From Actinomycetales bacterium (GTDB lineage: Bacteria; Actinomycetota; Actinomycetes; S36-B12), in contig JAFIHP010000269.1 in assembly GCA_017849335.1 (NCBI GenBank), forward strand, positions 1 to 9,043: a stretch of 9,043 nt of DNA. Reading direction: 5' to 3'. A model generated the notes under the pieces. It had not been told where the DNA came from. It saw only the letters and a list, made by a program, of their open reading frames with translations, and did not search any database. Shown one piece after another: positions 1 through 6,718 of the stretch. Position 1 is the stretch's first letter, and each line of letters starts with the position of its first letter. The position numbers and the translations under genes were made by a program.

Positions 1-264
1 GACCATGGAGACGACGGCCATGTGGCTGTCCTTCTCCTCGCCGTCCTCCCCCGCGCTGTCGAGCACGGCGACGACCGAGGTGAGCAGTCGCGCGCCGCGC
101 AGCCAGCGCACGACCCCCAGCGGGTCGTCCTGCCCGTCCCACGCCGACTGCAGCCTGGCGCGGACCTGCGGGTCAGCGGCTCCGTCGTCGTCCGGGAAGG
201 CGGGGGCCGCCAGCGAGCGGCCGCGGCCGCGGCCGAGGGAGTCGGTCGTGCCCGATTCGCTCAC
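1..264 (-). CDS. SseB-family protein, N-terminal 88 codons (runs off the left edge)
   Basis: The reading frame starts at a GTG (264-262) that overlaps the hisG stop in a GTGA motif, so it is probably translated by coupling to hisG. The 88 visible residues begin with a Gly/Arg-rich tail (GRGRGR), then an acidic 'FPDDDGAADPQVRARL' stretch, then 'GARLLTSVVAVLDSAGED', a charged linker 'GEEKDSHMAVVSMV', and the window edge. This order (acidic 'DDG..DP' segment, hydrophobic 'ARLL.PVVAVL' strand, E/K/D linker, 'MAVV') is what I recall for actinobacterial proteins annotated as SseB family. That name comes from a domain shared with a type III secretion chaperone and does not mean a secretion role here; the function is unknown. 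I recall a gene of this kind after hisG in many actinomycetes, before the infC–rpmI–rplT cluster. The family call rests on remembered pattern, not a search, and the C-terminal half is missing. Confidence 0.62.
   Translation of the reverse strand, partial: MSESGTTDSLGRGRGRSLAAPAFPDDDGAADPQVRARLQSAWDGQDDPLGVVRWLRGARLLTSVVAVLDSAGEDGEEKDSHMAVVSMV
217..235. repeat. Three tandem GCGGCC units inside the SseB-like gene
   Basis: Three perfect GCGGCC units plus one extra G lie in the 5' end of the SseB-like gene, where they encode alternating Gly-Arg in the predicted disordered N-terminus. The unit is 6 nt, so a change in copy number would keep the frame. It may be no more than a by-product of high G+C and repeated Gly/Arg codons. 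Confidence 0.4.
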
Positions 265-1106
265 AGGCGGCAGGCGTGGATGTTGGTGACCAGGATCCCT
301 CGGGCACCGAGCACGTAGAGGTCGTCCATGATCCGGTGGACGTCGAGGGCGGGCACCATCGCCCGGACTGCGGACCACGCGGGGTCGTGCAGGGAGGACA
401 CCGTCGGCGACTCGATCCCCGGGGTCAGCCGCACCGCCCGCTCGACCAGCTCGGTCGGGATGTCGTAGTCGACGAGCACGTACGACCTGGCGACCATGAC
501 GCTGTTGAGTCGGCGGACGAAGGTCTCGACCGCCGGGTCCGCGGGCGCCCCCGTGCGTCGGATGACGAGCGCCTCGGACACCAGGATCGGATCGCCGACG
601 AGCTCGAGACCGGCCTTGCGCAGCGTCGTGCCGGTGGCCACGACGTCGGCGACCGCGTCGGCGACGCCGAGCGCGACCGCGTTCTCGACGGCGCCGTCCA
701 GCCCGACGATGCGCGCGGAGATGCCCTCGCGCGCGAGGTAGGCCTGCAGAAGCCCCTCGTACGACGTCGCGATCGTGCGTCCGTCGAGATCGGCCAGTGT
801 CGATGCGGAGCCCGCGGGCGCCGCGAAGCGGAAGGTGGACGGCGCGAACCCCAGCGCCAGCACCTCGTCGGCCTGAGCGCCGGAGTCCAGCAGCATGTCG
901 CGGCCGGTGATGCCGAGGTCGAGGGTGCCCTCACCGACGTAGATCGCGATGTCCCGGGGGCGGAGGAAGAAGAACTCGACGTCGTTGTCCGGGTCCTGGA
1001 CAACCAGGTCACGAGTCGTGGCGGCCCGGAGATAGCCGGCCTCGGACAGCATGTCCCGGGCTGGTTCGGCGAGCTGGCCCTTGTTCGGTACGGCGACGCG
1101 CAGCAC
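261..1106 (-). CDS. hisG: ATP phosphoribosyltransferase, long form (HisG)
   Basis: HisG joins ATP and PRPP to give phosphoribosyl-ATP, the first committed and feedback-controlled step of histidine synthesis, in the cytoplasm. The 281-residue length is that of the long form, which needs no HisZ partner. Seen in the sequence: the N-terminus 'LRVAVPNKGQL', the 'LGITGRDML' segment near residues 64-72, the PRPP-binding stretch 'DAVADVVATGTTLRKAGL' at about 150-167, and a C-terminal ACT-like regulatory domain from about 208 to the end ('TPGIESPTVSSLHDPAWSAVRAMVP'), which binds histidine in the family. The start is a GTG three bases after the hisE stop (TAG-GCC-GTG), with a weak AGAGG nine bases upstream. 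It is cotranscribed with hisE, and its stop overlaps the next gene in GTGA. No key segment looks missing. Confidence 0.96.
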   Translation of the reverse strand: MLRVAVPNKGQLAEPARDMLSEAGYLRAATTRDLVVQDPDNDVEFFFLRPRDIAIYVGEGTLDLGITGRDMLLDSGAQADEVLALGFAPSTFRFAAPAGSASTLADLDGRTIATSYEGLLQAYLAREGISARIVGLDGAVENAVALGVADAVADVVATGTTLRKAGLELVGDPILVSEALVIRRTGAPADPAVETFVRRLNSVMVARSYVLVDYDIPTELVERAVRLTPGIESPTVSSLHDPAWSAVRAMVPALDVHRIMDDLYVLGARGILVTNIHACRL

Positions 1107-1109
1107 GGC

Positions 1110-1373
1110 CTAGAGCCTCTTGTACACGTCTTCGAGGCTGACGTTGGCCGCCAGCATCATCACCTGGACGTGGTACAGGAGCTGAGCGATCTCGTCGGCC
1201 GTCCGCTCGTGGCCCTCGTGCTCGGCCGCCATCCAGACTTCCGCAGCCTCCTCGACGACCTTCTTGCCGACGGCGTGGACACCCGCGTCGACCAGGCGGA
1301 CCGTCCCGGTCTCCTCGTCACGGTAGGTCGTCTTGCGGAGTAGTTCGGCGTAGAGCTCGTCGAAGGTCTTCAC
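1110..1373 (-). CDS. hisE: Phosphoribosyl-ATP pyrophosphatase (HisE)
   Basis: HisE hydrolyses phosphoribosyl-ATP to phosphoribosyl-AMP and pyrophosphate, the second step of histidine synthesis, using the product of HisG encoded next to it. The protein has 87 residues, a normal length for single-domain actinobacterial HisE that is not fused to HisI. Seen: 'TFDELYAELLRK' at the start, the metal-binding helix 'GKKVVEEAAEVWMAAEHE' (about 36-53) with the EExxE pattern typical of all-alpha NTP pyrophosphatases, a second acidic helix 'ADEIAQLLYHVQVMM' (about 59-73), and the family ending 'SLEDVYKRL'. The start is GTG at 1373. It has no Shine-Dalgarno sequence, but a TAGGCT hexamer ends 7 bases before it, suggesting a leaderless mRNA. 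It is the first gene of a hisE–hisG–sseB-like unit. Confidence 0.95.
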   Translation of the reverse strand: MKTFDELYAELLRKTTYRDEETGTVRLVDAGVHAVGKKVVEEAAEVWMAAEHEGHERTADEIAQLLYHVQVMMLAANVSLEDVYKRL

Positions 1374-1380
1374 GCCTCGA

Positions 1381-1386
1381 AGCCTA
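1381..1386 (-). promoter_or_regulatory. Putative -10 box of a leaderless promoter for hisE
   Basis: On the minus strand the hexamer reads TAGGCT, followed by TCGAGGC and then the GTG of hisE. It matches the actinobacterial -10 pattern TAnnnT, and the 7-nt gap would place the transcript start at or within a base or so of the start codon. I see no convincing -35 hexamer at 16-19 nt; a TTGACG is present but about 28 nt upstream. The 57-bp gap (1374-1430) shows no clear terminator for ribA. Confidence 0.55.
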
Positions 1387-1430
1387 GTGATCCGGGTGGA
1401 ATCTCGCTCGTCGCCGTCAACGCGGTGCGG

Positions 1431-2036
1431 CTACAGGACGTGACCCATGCGCTGCGCCTTGGTGCGCAGGTACGCCGCATTGTGCGGGTTAGGGGCCACC
1501 GCCAGCGGGACCATCTCGGAGACGACGAGGCCATGAGCCTCCAGCCCGCTGCGCTTCGTCGGGTTGTTCGTCAGGAGCCGAGCCGTCCGCACGCCGAGGT
1601 CCGCGACGATCGCCGCCGCCGTGCCGTAGTCGCGGGCATCGGCCGGCAGTCCGAGGGCAAGGTTCGCGTCAACCGTGTCCCGCCCGGCCTCCTGCAGCCG
1701 GTACGCCGCCAGCTTGTGCAGCAGGCCGATGCCGCGACCCTCGTGCCCCCGGACATAGACGACGACTCCCCGGCCCGCGTCGGACACGGCCCGCATCGCC
1801 GCATGGAGTTGGGGACCGCAGTCGCAGCGCAGGGAGCCGAGGACGTCACCCGTGAGGCACTCGGAGTGGACCCGGACGAGGACGTCGACGCCGTCGCCGA
1901 GATCGCCGCACACGAGGGCGAGGTGCTCGTCGCCGTCGGCGCTGCGGTAGCCGTGGGCGACGAAGTCGCCGTACTCGGTCGGCAGGTTCGCGACTGCCAC
2001 GGGCAGGACGCGCGGCGGCACCGGCTCAGCGCTCAC
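1431..2036 (-). CDS. ribA: GTP cyclohydrolase II, stand-alone (RibA)
   Basis: RibA opens the imidazole ring of GTP and removes formate and pyrophosphate to give the first riboflavin intermediate, the substrate for RibD encoded just upstream. The 201 residues match the monofunctional E. coli enzyme (about 196) over its full length. The three zinc cysteines are present in 'HSECLTGDVLGSLRCDCG' (C60, C71, C73), as are 'RGHEGRGIGLLHKLAAYRLQ' (about 96-115, with Y112 at the place of the E. coli tyrosine 105), 'DTVDAN' and 'LLTNNPTKRSGLEAHG'. Retention of that tyrosine argues for the normal product rather than the formamide seen in some paralogues. The GTG start lies 19 nt after the ribD stop, with GGGAG 5 nt upstream. 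It is odd that no RibB domain is attached, although actinomycetes usually carry a fused ribBA. Confidence 0.95.
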   Translation of the reverse strand: MSAEPVPPRVLPVAVANLPTEYGDFVAHGYRSADGDEHLALVCGDLGDGVDVLVRVHSECLTGDVLGSLRCDCGPQLHAAMRAVSDAGRGVVVYVRGHEGRGIGLLHKLAAYRLQEAGRDTVDANLALGLPADARDYGTAAAIVADLGVRTARLLTNNPTKRSGLEAHGLVVSEMVPLAVAPNPHNAAYLRTKAQRMGHVL

Positions 2037-2041
2037 GCCGT

Positions 2042-2046
2042 CTCCC
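2042..2046 (-). promoter_or_regulatory. Shine-Dalgarno site of ribA
   Basis: On the minus strand GGGAG lies 5 nt before the GTG of ribA, inside the 19-nt ribD–ribA spacer. It supports that GTG as the start, and is one of the few recognisable ribosome binding sites in the window. Confidence 0.6.
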
Positions 2047-2055
2047 GCCCTCGTC

Positions 2056-3102
2056 TCACCGGTCGCCGTCGGACCGCACGTCCGCCCTCAGCCGACCGAC
2101 GATGAGCACATCCTCGCCGACCGGCTCCACGCGCTCGACCTCGATCCCCCACCCGGGAGCCTCCGACGGCACGAGCGTCGGCCCTGCGCCCAGGAGCAGC
2201 GGTGCGACGTAGAGCTCGATCCGGTCGACGAGCCCCGCGCCGCAGAACGCCGCAGCGAGCGTCGGACCCCCTTCGAGAAGGACGTGCCGCACTCCGCGGG
2301 CGTCCAGCGCGGTGAGTACCTCGTGGGGGTCGTGAGTGGGGACCTTCAGCGTCGGGGCGGCGCTGTCGAGGAGCGTGGCCGTCGGTGGCAGCGGACGGCG
2401 CCCGACGACGACGCGCAGCGGCGGGGGTCCCGGCAGCGGCACGGGGAGGCGCACCGTCAACGCGGGGTCGTCTGCCAGTGCCGTCCCCGTGCCGACGACG
2501 ATCGCGCCGACCCGCGCGCGCAGCTCGTGCACGTCGCGACGCGCGGCCGGTCCCGTGATCGCCGTCGGTCCGCCGTCGGCACCCGCGACCCGGCCGTCGA
2601 GCGAGACCGCGGCCTTCCAGGTCACGAACGGACGGCCGTGCGTCACCGCAAACGTCCACTCGACGTTCAGGGCTTCGGCCTCCGATACGAGCACGCCCGG
2701 GACGACGTCGACGCCCGCCACCCTCAGCTCGGCCCCTCCGCCGCCCGCCGTCGGTGTCGGGTCGGACTGCCCGTAGACGACGCGCGTCACGCCGCCGTCC
2801 AGTAGCGCCTGCGTGCAGGGTCCGGTCCGACCCGTGTGACGGCATGGCTCGAGCGTCACGACCGCGGTGGCGCCCCGCGCCGCCGGTCCGGCGTGACGGA
2901 GGGCGTCGACCTCGGCGTGCTCGGTGCCGGCGCCGCGATGGTGGCCGCGGCCGACGACCGTGCCGTCCGCCGCGACGAGAACGCATCCCACCCGCGGGTT
3001 CTCCCCGTACGGCGCGTCCGGCGACTGCGCCAGCGCGATCGCCTCGCGCATGGCGTCGTCCCAGATGGCGCCGACCGCCGGCACGGCGCCGCGATCGTGC
3101 AT
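2056..3102 (-). CDS. ribD: Bifunctional riboflavin deaminase/reductase (RibD)
   Basis: RibD catalyses two consecutive steps after GTP opening: pyrimidine deamination by its N-terminal domain and NADPH-dependent reduction of the ribose side chain by its C-terminal domain. The 348 residues are a usual length. The zinc-dependent deaminase is shown by 'NPRVGCVLV' (35-43), 'HAEVDAL' (H62, E64) and 'PCRHTGRTGPC' (C87, C96). The reductase runs from about 155 and shows 'TWKAAVSLDGRVA', 'ARVGAIVVGTGTALADDPALTVR' and 'LLEGGPTL' (about 275-282). The ATG at 3102 is directly preceded by an in-frame GTG (3105), so the start could be one codon earlier; neither has a clear Shine-Dalgarno sequence. It begins 10 nt after rpe stops and is probably coupled to it. 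No FMN riboswitch is visible before rpe or ribD. Confidence 0.95.
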   Translation of the reverse strand: MHDRGAVPAVGAIWDDAMREAIALAQSPDAPYGENPRVGCVLVAADGTVVGRGHHRGAGTEHAEVDALRHAGPAARGATAVVTLEPCRHTGRTGPCTQALLDGGVTRVVYGQSDPTPTAGGGGAELRVAGVDVVPGVLVSEAEALNVEWTFAVTHGRPFVTWKAAVSLDGRVAGADGGPTAITGPAARRDVHELRARVGAIVVGTGTALADDPALTVRLPVPLPGPPPLRVVVGRRPLPPTATLLDSAAPTLKVPTHDPHEVLTALDARGVRHVLLEGGPTLAAAFCGAGLVDRIELYVAPLLLGAGPTLVPSEAPGWGIEVERVEPVGEDVLIVGRLRADVRSDGDR

Positions 3103-3112
3103 CACGCCGGCG

Positions 3113-3781
3113 TCACGGCCGCGCGGCGTTCTCCGCTGCGGCCCGCAGGAGCTCGACCATCTCCGCCGGGTCCTCGGCACGGAACACCGCCGATCCCGCG
3201 ACGAACGTGTCGGCTCCGGCGGCCGCGCACTCCTCGATCGTGCCGAGGTCGACGCCGCCGTCGACCTGCACCCAGATGTCGACGTCCGCGGCGTCCGCCA
3301 GGTCGCGCGCCTGACGCACCTTCGGCAGGACGTCGGCGCGGAAGGCCTGGCCGCCGAACCCCGGCTCCACCGTCATGACCAGGATCATGTCGACGTGCTC
3401 GATGGCCTCGGCGATCGCGTCGATCGGGGTACCCGGGTTGAGGGCGATGCCCGCGCGGGCGCCCGCAGCACGGATGTCGCGGGCGACCTTCGCCGGGTTG
3501 CGGGCCGCCTCGACGTGGAACGTGACGGAGCCTGCGCCGGCCTCCGCGTACGCCGGGTCCCAGCGACCGGGGTCGTCGATCATCAGGTGGCAGTCAGCGG
3601 GCGTGTCGATGTGCGAGAGCAGGGACTCGACCACCGGGAGACCGAACGTCAGGTTCGGCACGAAGTGGTTGTCCATCACGTCGAGGTGGACCCAGTCGGC
3701 CGTCGCGGCGATACGGCGGACCTCGCCCGCGAGGTTCGCGAGGTCGGAGTTCAGGACGCTCGGGGAGATTCGGATGCCCAC
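3113..3781 (-). CDS. rpe: Ribulose-phosphate 3-epimerase (Rpe)
   Basis: Rpe interconverts ribulose 5-phosphate and xylulose 5-phosphate in the pentose phosphate pathway. It is a cytoplasmic (beta/alpha)8 barrel enzyme of 222 residues, the normal length. The sequence shows 'ISPSVLNSDLANL' at the N-terminus, the metal ligands and catalytic acid in 'VHLDVMDNHFVPNLTFG' (H32, D34), 'CHLMIDDP' (H65), the flexible loop 'MTVEPGFGGQ' (136-145), the second catalytic aspartate in 'VQVDGGV' (D174), and the phosphate-binding end 'FVAGSAVF'. The start is GTG at 3781, with no Shine-Dalgarno sequence but a TAGGGT hexamer 6 nt upstream. It opens the rpe–ribD–ribA unit. The pairing makes sense because ribulose 5-phosphate is also the RibB substrate in riboflavin synthesis. 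Confidence 0.96.
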   Translation of the reverse strand: MGIRISPSVLNSDLANLAGEVRRIAATADWVHLDVMDNHFVPNLTFGLPVVESLLSHIDTPADCHLMIDDPGRWDPAYAEAGAGSVTFHVEAARNPAKVARDIRAAGARAGIALNPGTPIDAIAEAIEHVDMILVMTVEPGFGGQAFRADVLPKVRQARDLADAADVDIWVQVDGGVDLGTIEECAAAGADTFVAGSAVFRAEDPAEMVELLRAAAENAARP

Positions 3782-3787
3782 GTCGGG

Positions 3788-3793
3788 ACCCTA
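3788..3793 (-). promoter_or_regulatory. Putative -10 box of a leaderless promoter for rpe
   Basis: The minus strand reads TAGGGT, then CCCGAC (6 nt), then the GTG of rpe. It fits TAnnnT and the leaderless spacing. The DNA upstream is very G+C rich and has no recognisable -35 hexamer. Confidence 0.55.
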
Positions 3794-3817
3794 GCGGCGT
3801 CGGCGCGGTCGGCGCCC

Positions 3818-3855
3818 GCGCGGTGGCCCACCGATCCGCGCCGGCCCCTCAGGGC
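3818..3855 (-). terminator. Weak hairpins downstream of rsmB, possible terminator
   Basis: Within the 86-bp rsmB–rpe gap (3782-3867), two short inverted repeats can fold: GCCC/GGGC with a 4-nt loop (3844-3855), starting 12 nt after the rsmB stop, and GCGCGG/CCGCGC (3818-3823 with 3836-3841), which contains an alternative CGGTG/CACCG hairpin (3821-3833). There is no T-tract. At this G+C such short stems arise easily by chance. Confidence 0.25.
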
Positions 3856-3867
3856 AGGCGGTCACGG

Positions 3868-5229
3868 CTAGAGGCGCCGGCGCAGGATCGCGCAGAACAT
3901 CGCGTCCGTGCCGTGCCGATGCGGCCACAGCTGCAGGTACGGACCGACCGCAGCATCGGGCACTTCCGGCAGAAGTGCGGGCACGTCCACGACCTCGATG
4001 TCGTCGCGGCCCCGAAGCGCATCGGACACCACGAGCTCGGTCTCGGCCACGTGCGGCGAGCACGTCGCGTATCCGACGACACCTCCGGGACGCACCGCGT
4101 CCAGCGCCGCCGACAGCAGCTCGCGCTGGAGCGGACCGAGACTGGCCAGGTCGGCCGGCGTGCGCCGCCAACGCGACTCCGGCCGTCGCCTGAGCGCGCC
4201 GAGGCCGGTGCACGGGGCGTCGACGAGAACGCGGTCGAAGCGCTGGTCGCCCCACGGCCGCTCCCGAGCATCGCCGACGAGAACGTCCGCCGTGGAGTGC
4301 GGACCGAGGGCTTCGCGCACGAGCCGGGCGCGGTGCTCGTGCTGCTCCACGGCGACGAGCTGGCCGCCCCGCTCGCGAACCCAGCCGTCCAGGAGCGCGG
4401 CCTTCCCGCCCGGCCCGGAGCACACATCGAGCCACGCCGTGTCGCCGCCGTCGACCGCCGCGCGCGCGACCGCCAGCGCGACGAGCTGACTGCCCTCGTC
4501 CTGCACGCCGACGCGTCCGTCACGCACGCACGACAGCGCGGCCGGCGTGCCCTCGGCCAGCGCCGCTGCGAGCGGAGACCACCGACCGGGCTCGGTCTCC
4601 GGCAGCGCGAGCAGCTCCTCCACGTCGATGCGACCAGGACGCGCGACCAGCGTGGGGCGTACCGGCGCATTGTCGGCCGCCAGGAGGTCGACGAGCTCGT
4701 CCCGGCGAGGCCCCAGCGCGTCACGGAGGGCCCGCGTGATCCACGTCGGGTGCGACCAGCGCGTGGACAGCCAGCCGAGGTCGTCGTCGGCGCGACCACC
4801 CTGCAGCTGGGTCGCCCACCCTTCGACGTCGCGCGCCGCGACCTTGCGCAGCACGGCGTTGACGAAGCCCGCGCGGGCAGCGGCGCCCGGCGGCGCGCCC
4901 GCCGCACGCGCGAGATCGCAGGAGGAGTCGACGGCGGCGTGGTCGGGCACGCGCATCGCCAGGAGCTGGTGCGCGCCCAGCCGCAGGACGTCCTGCAGCG
5001 CGGGTTCGACGCGGTCCCACGAGCGCGTGACGAGCGGAGTGAGGATCGCGTCGTACAGACCGCGCCACCGCAGCGTTCCGTAGGCCAGCTCGGTCGCCAG
5101 CCCGGCATCGCGCCCGGTCAGCCCGAACCCGTGGATCACCTGGGGCCCGACCAGGTTCGCGTACGCGTCGTCCTCGCGCACGGCACGAAGCACCTCGAGG
5201 GCGGCCTGTCGCGGCCGATCGGCCGTCAC
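3868..5229 (-). CDS. rsmB: 16S rRNA cytosine(967)-C5 methyltransferase (RsmB)
   Basis: RsmB transfers a methyl group from SAM to cytosine 967 (E. coli numbering) of 16S rRNA. The 453 residues comprise an N-terminal NusB-like RNA-binding domain (about 1-135, including 'ATELAYGTLRWRGLYDAIL' and 'FVNAVLRKVA') and a Rossmann methyltransferase domain. In the latter I see 'QDEGSQLVA' (243-251), the SAM-binding motif 'DVCSGPGGKAALL' (268-280), motif IV 'DAPCTGLGALRRRPESRW' with C340, and motif VI 'YATCSPHVAETE' with the nucleophile C390. Both active-site cysteines are therefore kept. The start is the GTG at 5229, overlapping the fmt stop in GTGA; the frame is open further upstream, but that part lies inside fmt. 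No Shine-Dalgarno sequence is present, as expected for coupled translation. It is the last gene of def–fmt–rsmB, an order also common outside actinomycetes. Confidence 0.95.
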   Translation of the reverse strand: MTADRPRQAALEVLRAVREDDAYANLVGPQVIHGFGLTGRDAGLATELAYGTLRWRGLYDAILTPLVTRSWDRVEPALQDVLRLGAHQLLAMRVPDHAAVDSSCDLARAAGAPPGAAARAGFVNAVLRKVAARDVEGWATQLQGGRADDDLGWLSTRWSHPTWITRALRDALGPRRDELVDLLAADNAPVRPTLVARPGRIDVEELLALPETEPGRWSPLAAALAEGTPAALSCVRDGRVGVQDEGSQLVALAVARAAVDGGDTAWLDVCSGPGGKAALLDGWVRERGGQLVAVEQHEHRARLVREALGPHSTADVLVGDARERPWGDQRFDRVLVDAPCTGLGALRRRPESRWRRTPADLASLGPLQRELLSAALDAVRPGGVVGYATCSPHVAETELVVSDALRGRDDIEVVDVPALLPEVPDAAVGPYLQLWPHRHGTDAMFCAILRRRL

Positions 5230-6149
5230 GTGAGCACGTCCGCGTCGGTCAGCCGCACCCCGCGCGCCCAGTCGGCGGCCGGCATCTCGCGCTTGCCCGC
5301 CGGTCGCACCTGCCCGAGCCGTACCGGCGTCGTCGCGGTGCCGACGAGTACGTCGCGCTTGCCGACGCGCAGCGCTCCGGGCGCCAGCGGCGGCTCGTCC
5401 GATGCCGGACGCACCGGGCCGATGCCGAGCCGGGTCTGGCCCGCGGTGGTCCAGGCGCCGGGCTCGGGGGTGCACGCCCGGACCTGCCGGTCGATCGCGG
5501 CTGCCGGGTCGGTCCACCGCACGCGGGCGTCGTCGACCGAGATCTTCGGCGCCAGCGTCGCGTCGCCGGTCTGCGGCACCGGACGCGCGGCTCCGGACTC
5601 GATGGCGTCGAGCGTCGCGAGCAGCAGCCCGCTCCCGGCCTCGGCCAGGCGTCCGAGGACGTCGCCCGCGGTGTCGGTGGCCGCGATCGGCTCGGTCAGC
5701 GTGCCGAACACCGGACCGGTATCCATCCCCTCGTCGAGGGCGAACGTGGTCGCGCCCGTGACGTCGTCGCCGCGCCAGATCGCGTGCTGCACGGGCGCCG
5801 CCCCTCGCCAGTCGGGCAGGACGGAGAAATGCAGGTTGACCCATCCGTGCGTCGGGATGGACAGGGCATCTCGGGGAACGAGCAGTCCGTAGGCGACGAT
5901 CGGCGCGACGTCCGGCGCGATCGCCGTGAGTCGACCGAGCACCTGCGGGTCGCGCAGCGTCGTCGGCTGCAGGACCTCGATGCCCTGCTCGCGGGCGAGG
6001 GTCGCCACGGGCGACGCGGCGACCTCACGACCGCGGCCGGCCGGGGCGTCGGGGCGCGTCAGGACGGCGACGACCTCGTGCCGCGAGTCCAGCAGCGCGG
6101 CCAACGACGTGGCCGCGACCGACGGCGTGCCTGCGAAGACGCAGCGCAC
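5226..6149 (-). CDS. fmt: Methionyl-tRNA formyltransferase (Fmt)
   Basis: Fmt moves a formyl group from 10-formyl-tetrahydrofolate to the methionine on initiator tRNA, making fMet-tRNA for translation initiation. The 307 residues are a normal length. The sequence shows the Rossmann-like start 'MRCVFAGTPSVAATSL', 'TRPDAPAGRG' (31-40), and the catalytic segment 'NLHFSVLPDWRGAAPVQHAI' (105-124), followed by 'ALDEGMDTGPVF'. N105, H107 and D143 correspond to the known catalytic triad. The C-terminal tRNA-binding domain begins at about 205 ('VDDARVRWTDPAAAIDRQVRACTPEPGAWT'). The GTG start at 6149 follows the def stop by 3 nt (TAG-CCC-GTG) without a clear ribosome binding site, so expression probably depends on def. 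The product of this enzyme is what def later reverses on nascent proteins. Confidence 0.97.
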   Translation of the reverse strand: MRCVFAGTPSVAATSLAALLDSRHEVVAVLTRPDAPAGRGREVAASPVATLAREQGIEVLQPTTLRDPQVLGRLTAIAPDVAPIVAYGLLVPRDALSIPTHGWVNLHFSVLPDWRGAAPVQHAIWRGDDVTGATTFALDEGMDTGPVFGTLTEPIAATDTAGDVLGRLAEAGSGLLLATLDAIESGAARPVPQTGDATLAPKISVDDARVRWTDPAAAIDRQVRACTPEPGAWTTAGQTRLGIGPVRPASDEPPLAPGALRVGKRDVLVGTATTPVRLGQVRPAGKREMPAADWARGVRLTDADVLT

Positions 6150-6152
6150 GGG

Positions 6153-6698
6153 CTACAGCCAGCGTTCAGAGATCGAGTGCGGGCTGATCTGCACCGTCGG
6201 CGCGGGCTCGCCGAACCACTCCGCGGCGCGGATCTGGCGCATCGCTTCCTTGCGCAGCTCCGGATCGAGACGGTCGATGAACAAGATCCCGTCGAGATGG
6301 TCGGTCTCGTGCTGGATGGCCCGGGCCTTCAGCTCGCTGCCCTCGATGACGACCGGCTCGCCGTGCATGTTCATGCCGCGGGCGACGACGCGCATCGCAC
6401 GGCGGGTGTCGAACGCCAGGTCCGGGAGCGACAGGCAGCCCTCGTCGCCCTCCTGCTCGTCGACGGAGAGGTCGAGGTCCGGGTTGATGAGGTGACCGAG
6501 CTCGTCGTCCACCCAGTAGGTGAAGACGCGGAGGGACACGCCGATCTGCGGTGCCGCGAGCCCGGCGCCGGGCGCCTCCATCATCGTGTCGGTGAGGTCC
6601 TTGACCAGCCGACGCAGCTCCTTGTCGAAGGTCTCGACCGGAGCCGCGGGGGTCCGCAGGATCGGGTCGCCGAAGAGCCGGATGGGCTGGATCGCCAT
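6153..6698 (-). CDS. def: Peptide deformylase (Def)
   Basis: Def removes the formyl group from the N-terminal methionine of nascent proteins at the ribosome exit. It is a metalloprotease of 181 residues. All three family motifs are present: 'GAGLAAPQIG' (44-53), 'EGCLSLP' (86-92, ligand C88) and 'QHETDHLDG' (129-137, ligands H130 and H134, catalytic E131). The EGCLSLP form and overall length fit the common bacterial type; compared with the shortest versions it carries an extra C-terminal tail ('WFGEPAPTVQISPHSISERWL'). The start is ATG at 6698. There is no Shine-Dalgarno sequence, but TAGACT ends 7 nt before it, pointing to a leaderless mRNA. It opens the def–fmt–rsmB operon, just downstream of a large palindrome. 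Confidence 0.97.
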   Translation of the reverse strand: MAIQPIRLFGDPILRTPAAPVETFDKELRRLVKDLTDTMMEAPGAGLAAPQIGVSLRVFTYWVDDELGHLINPDLDLSVDEQEGDEGCLSLPDLAFDTRRAMRVVARGMNMHGEPVVIEGSELKARAIQHETDHLDGILFIDRLDPELRKEAMRQIRAAEWFGEPAPTVQISPHSISERWL

Positions 6699-6705
6699 GT
6701 CCCGA

Positions 6706-6711
6706 AGTCTA
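6706..6711 (-). promoter_or_regulatory. Putative -10 box of a leaderless promoter for def
   Basis: The minus strand reads TAGACT, then TCGGGAC (7 nt), then the ATG of def. It fits TAnnnT. The palindrome arm 6719-6743 begins 7 nt upstream of the hexamer, so any -35 contact would fall inside the palindrome. No TTGACA-like hexamer is visible there. Confidence 0.55.
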
Positions 6712-6718
6712 GGTCCGC

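Noticed and set aside
1374..1430. A ribA terminator or a third copy of the palindrome in the ribA–hisE gap.
   Set aside because: No stem longer than a few bases and no match to the shared repeat motifs. Only the hisE -10-like hexamer stands out.
3103..3180. An FMN riboswitch (RFN element) in front of ribD or rpe.
   Set aside because: The rpe–ribD gap is only 10 nt, and the 86-bp gap before rpe lacks the conserved RFN core as far as I can read it. A covariance search would settle this.
3868..5844. A longer RsmB with about 205 additional N-terminal residues.
   Set aside because: That part lies entirely inside fmt in another frame and is Arg/Gly-rich. The family N-terminus begins at the GTG at 5229.
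3823..5892. A 689-codon plus-strand open frame opposite rsmB and fmt, plus similar long frames such as 276-1343.
   Set aside because: Low-complexity Arg/Ala/Pro-rich translations, antisense to genes with intact catalytic motifs and without their own start signals.
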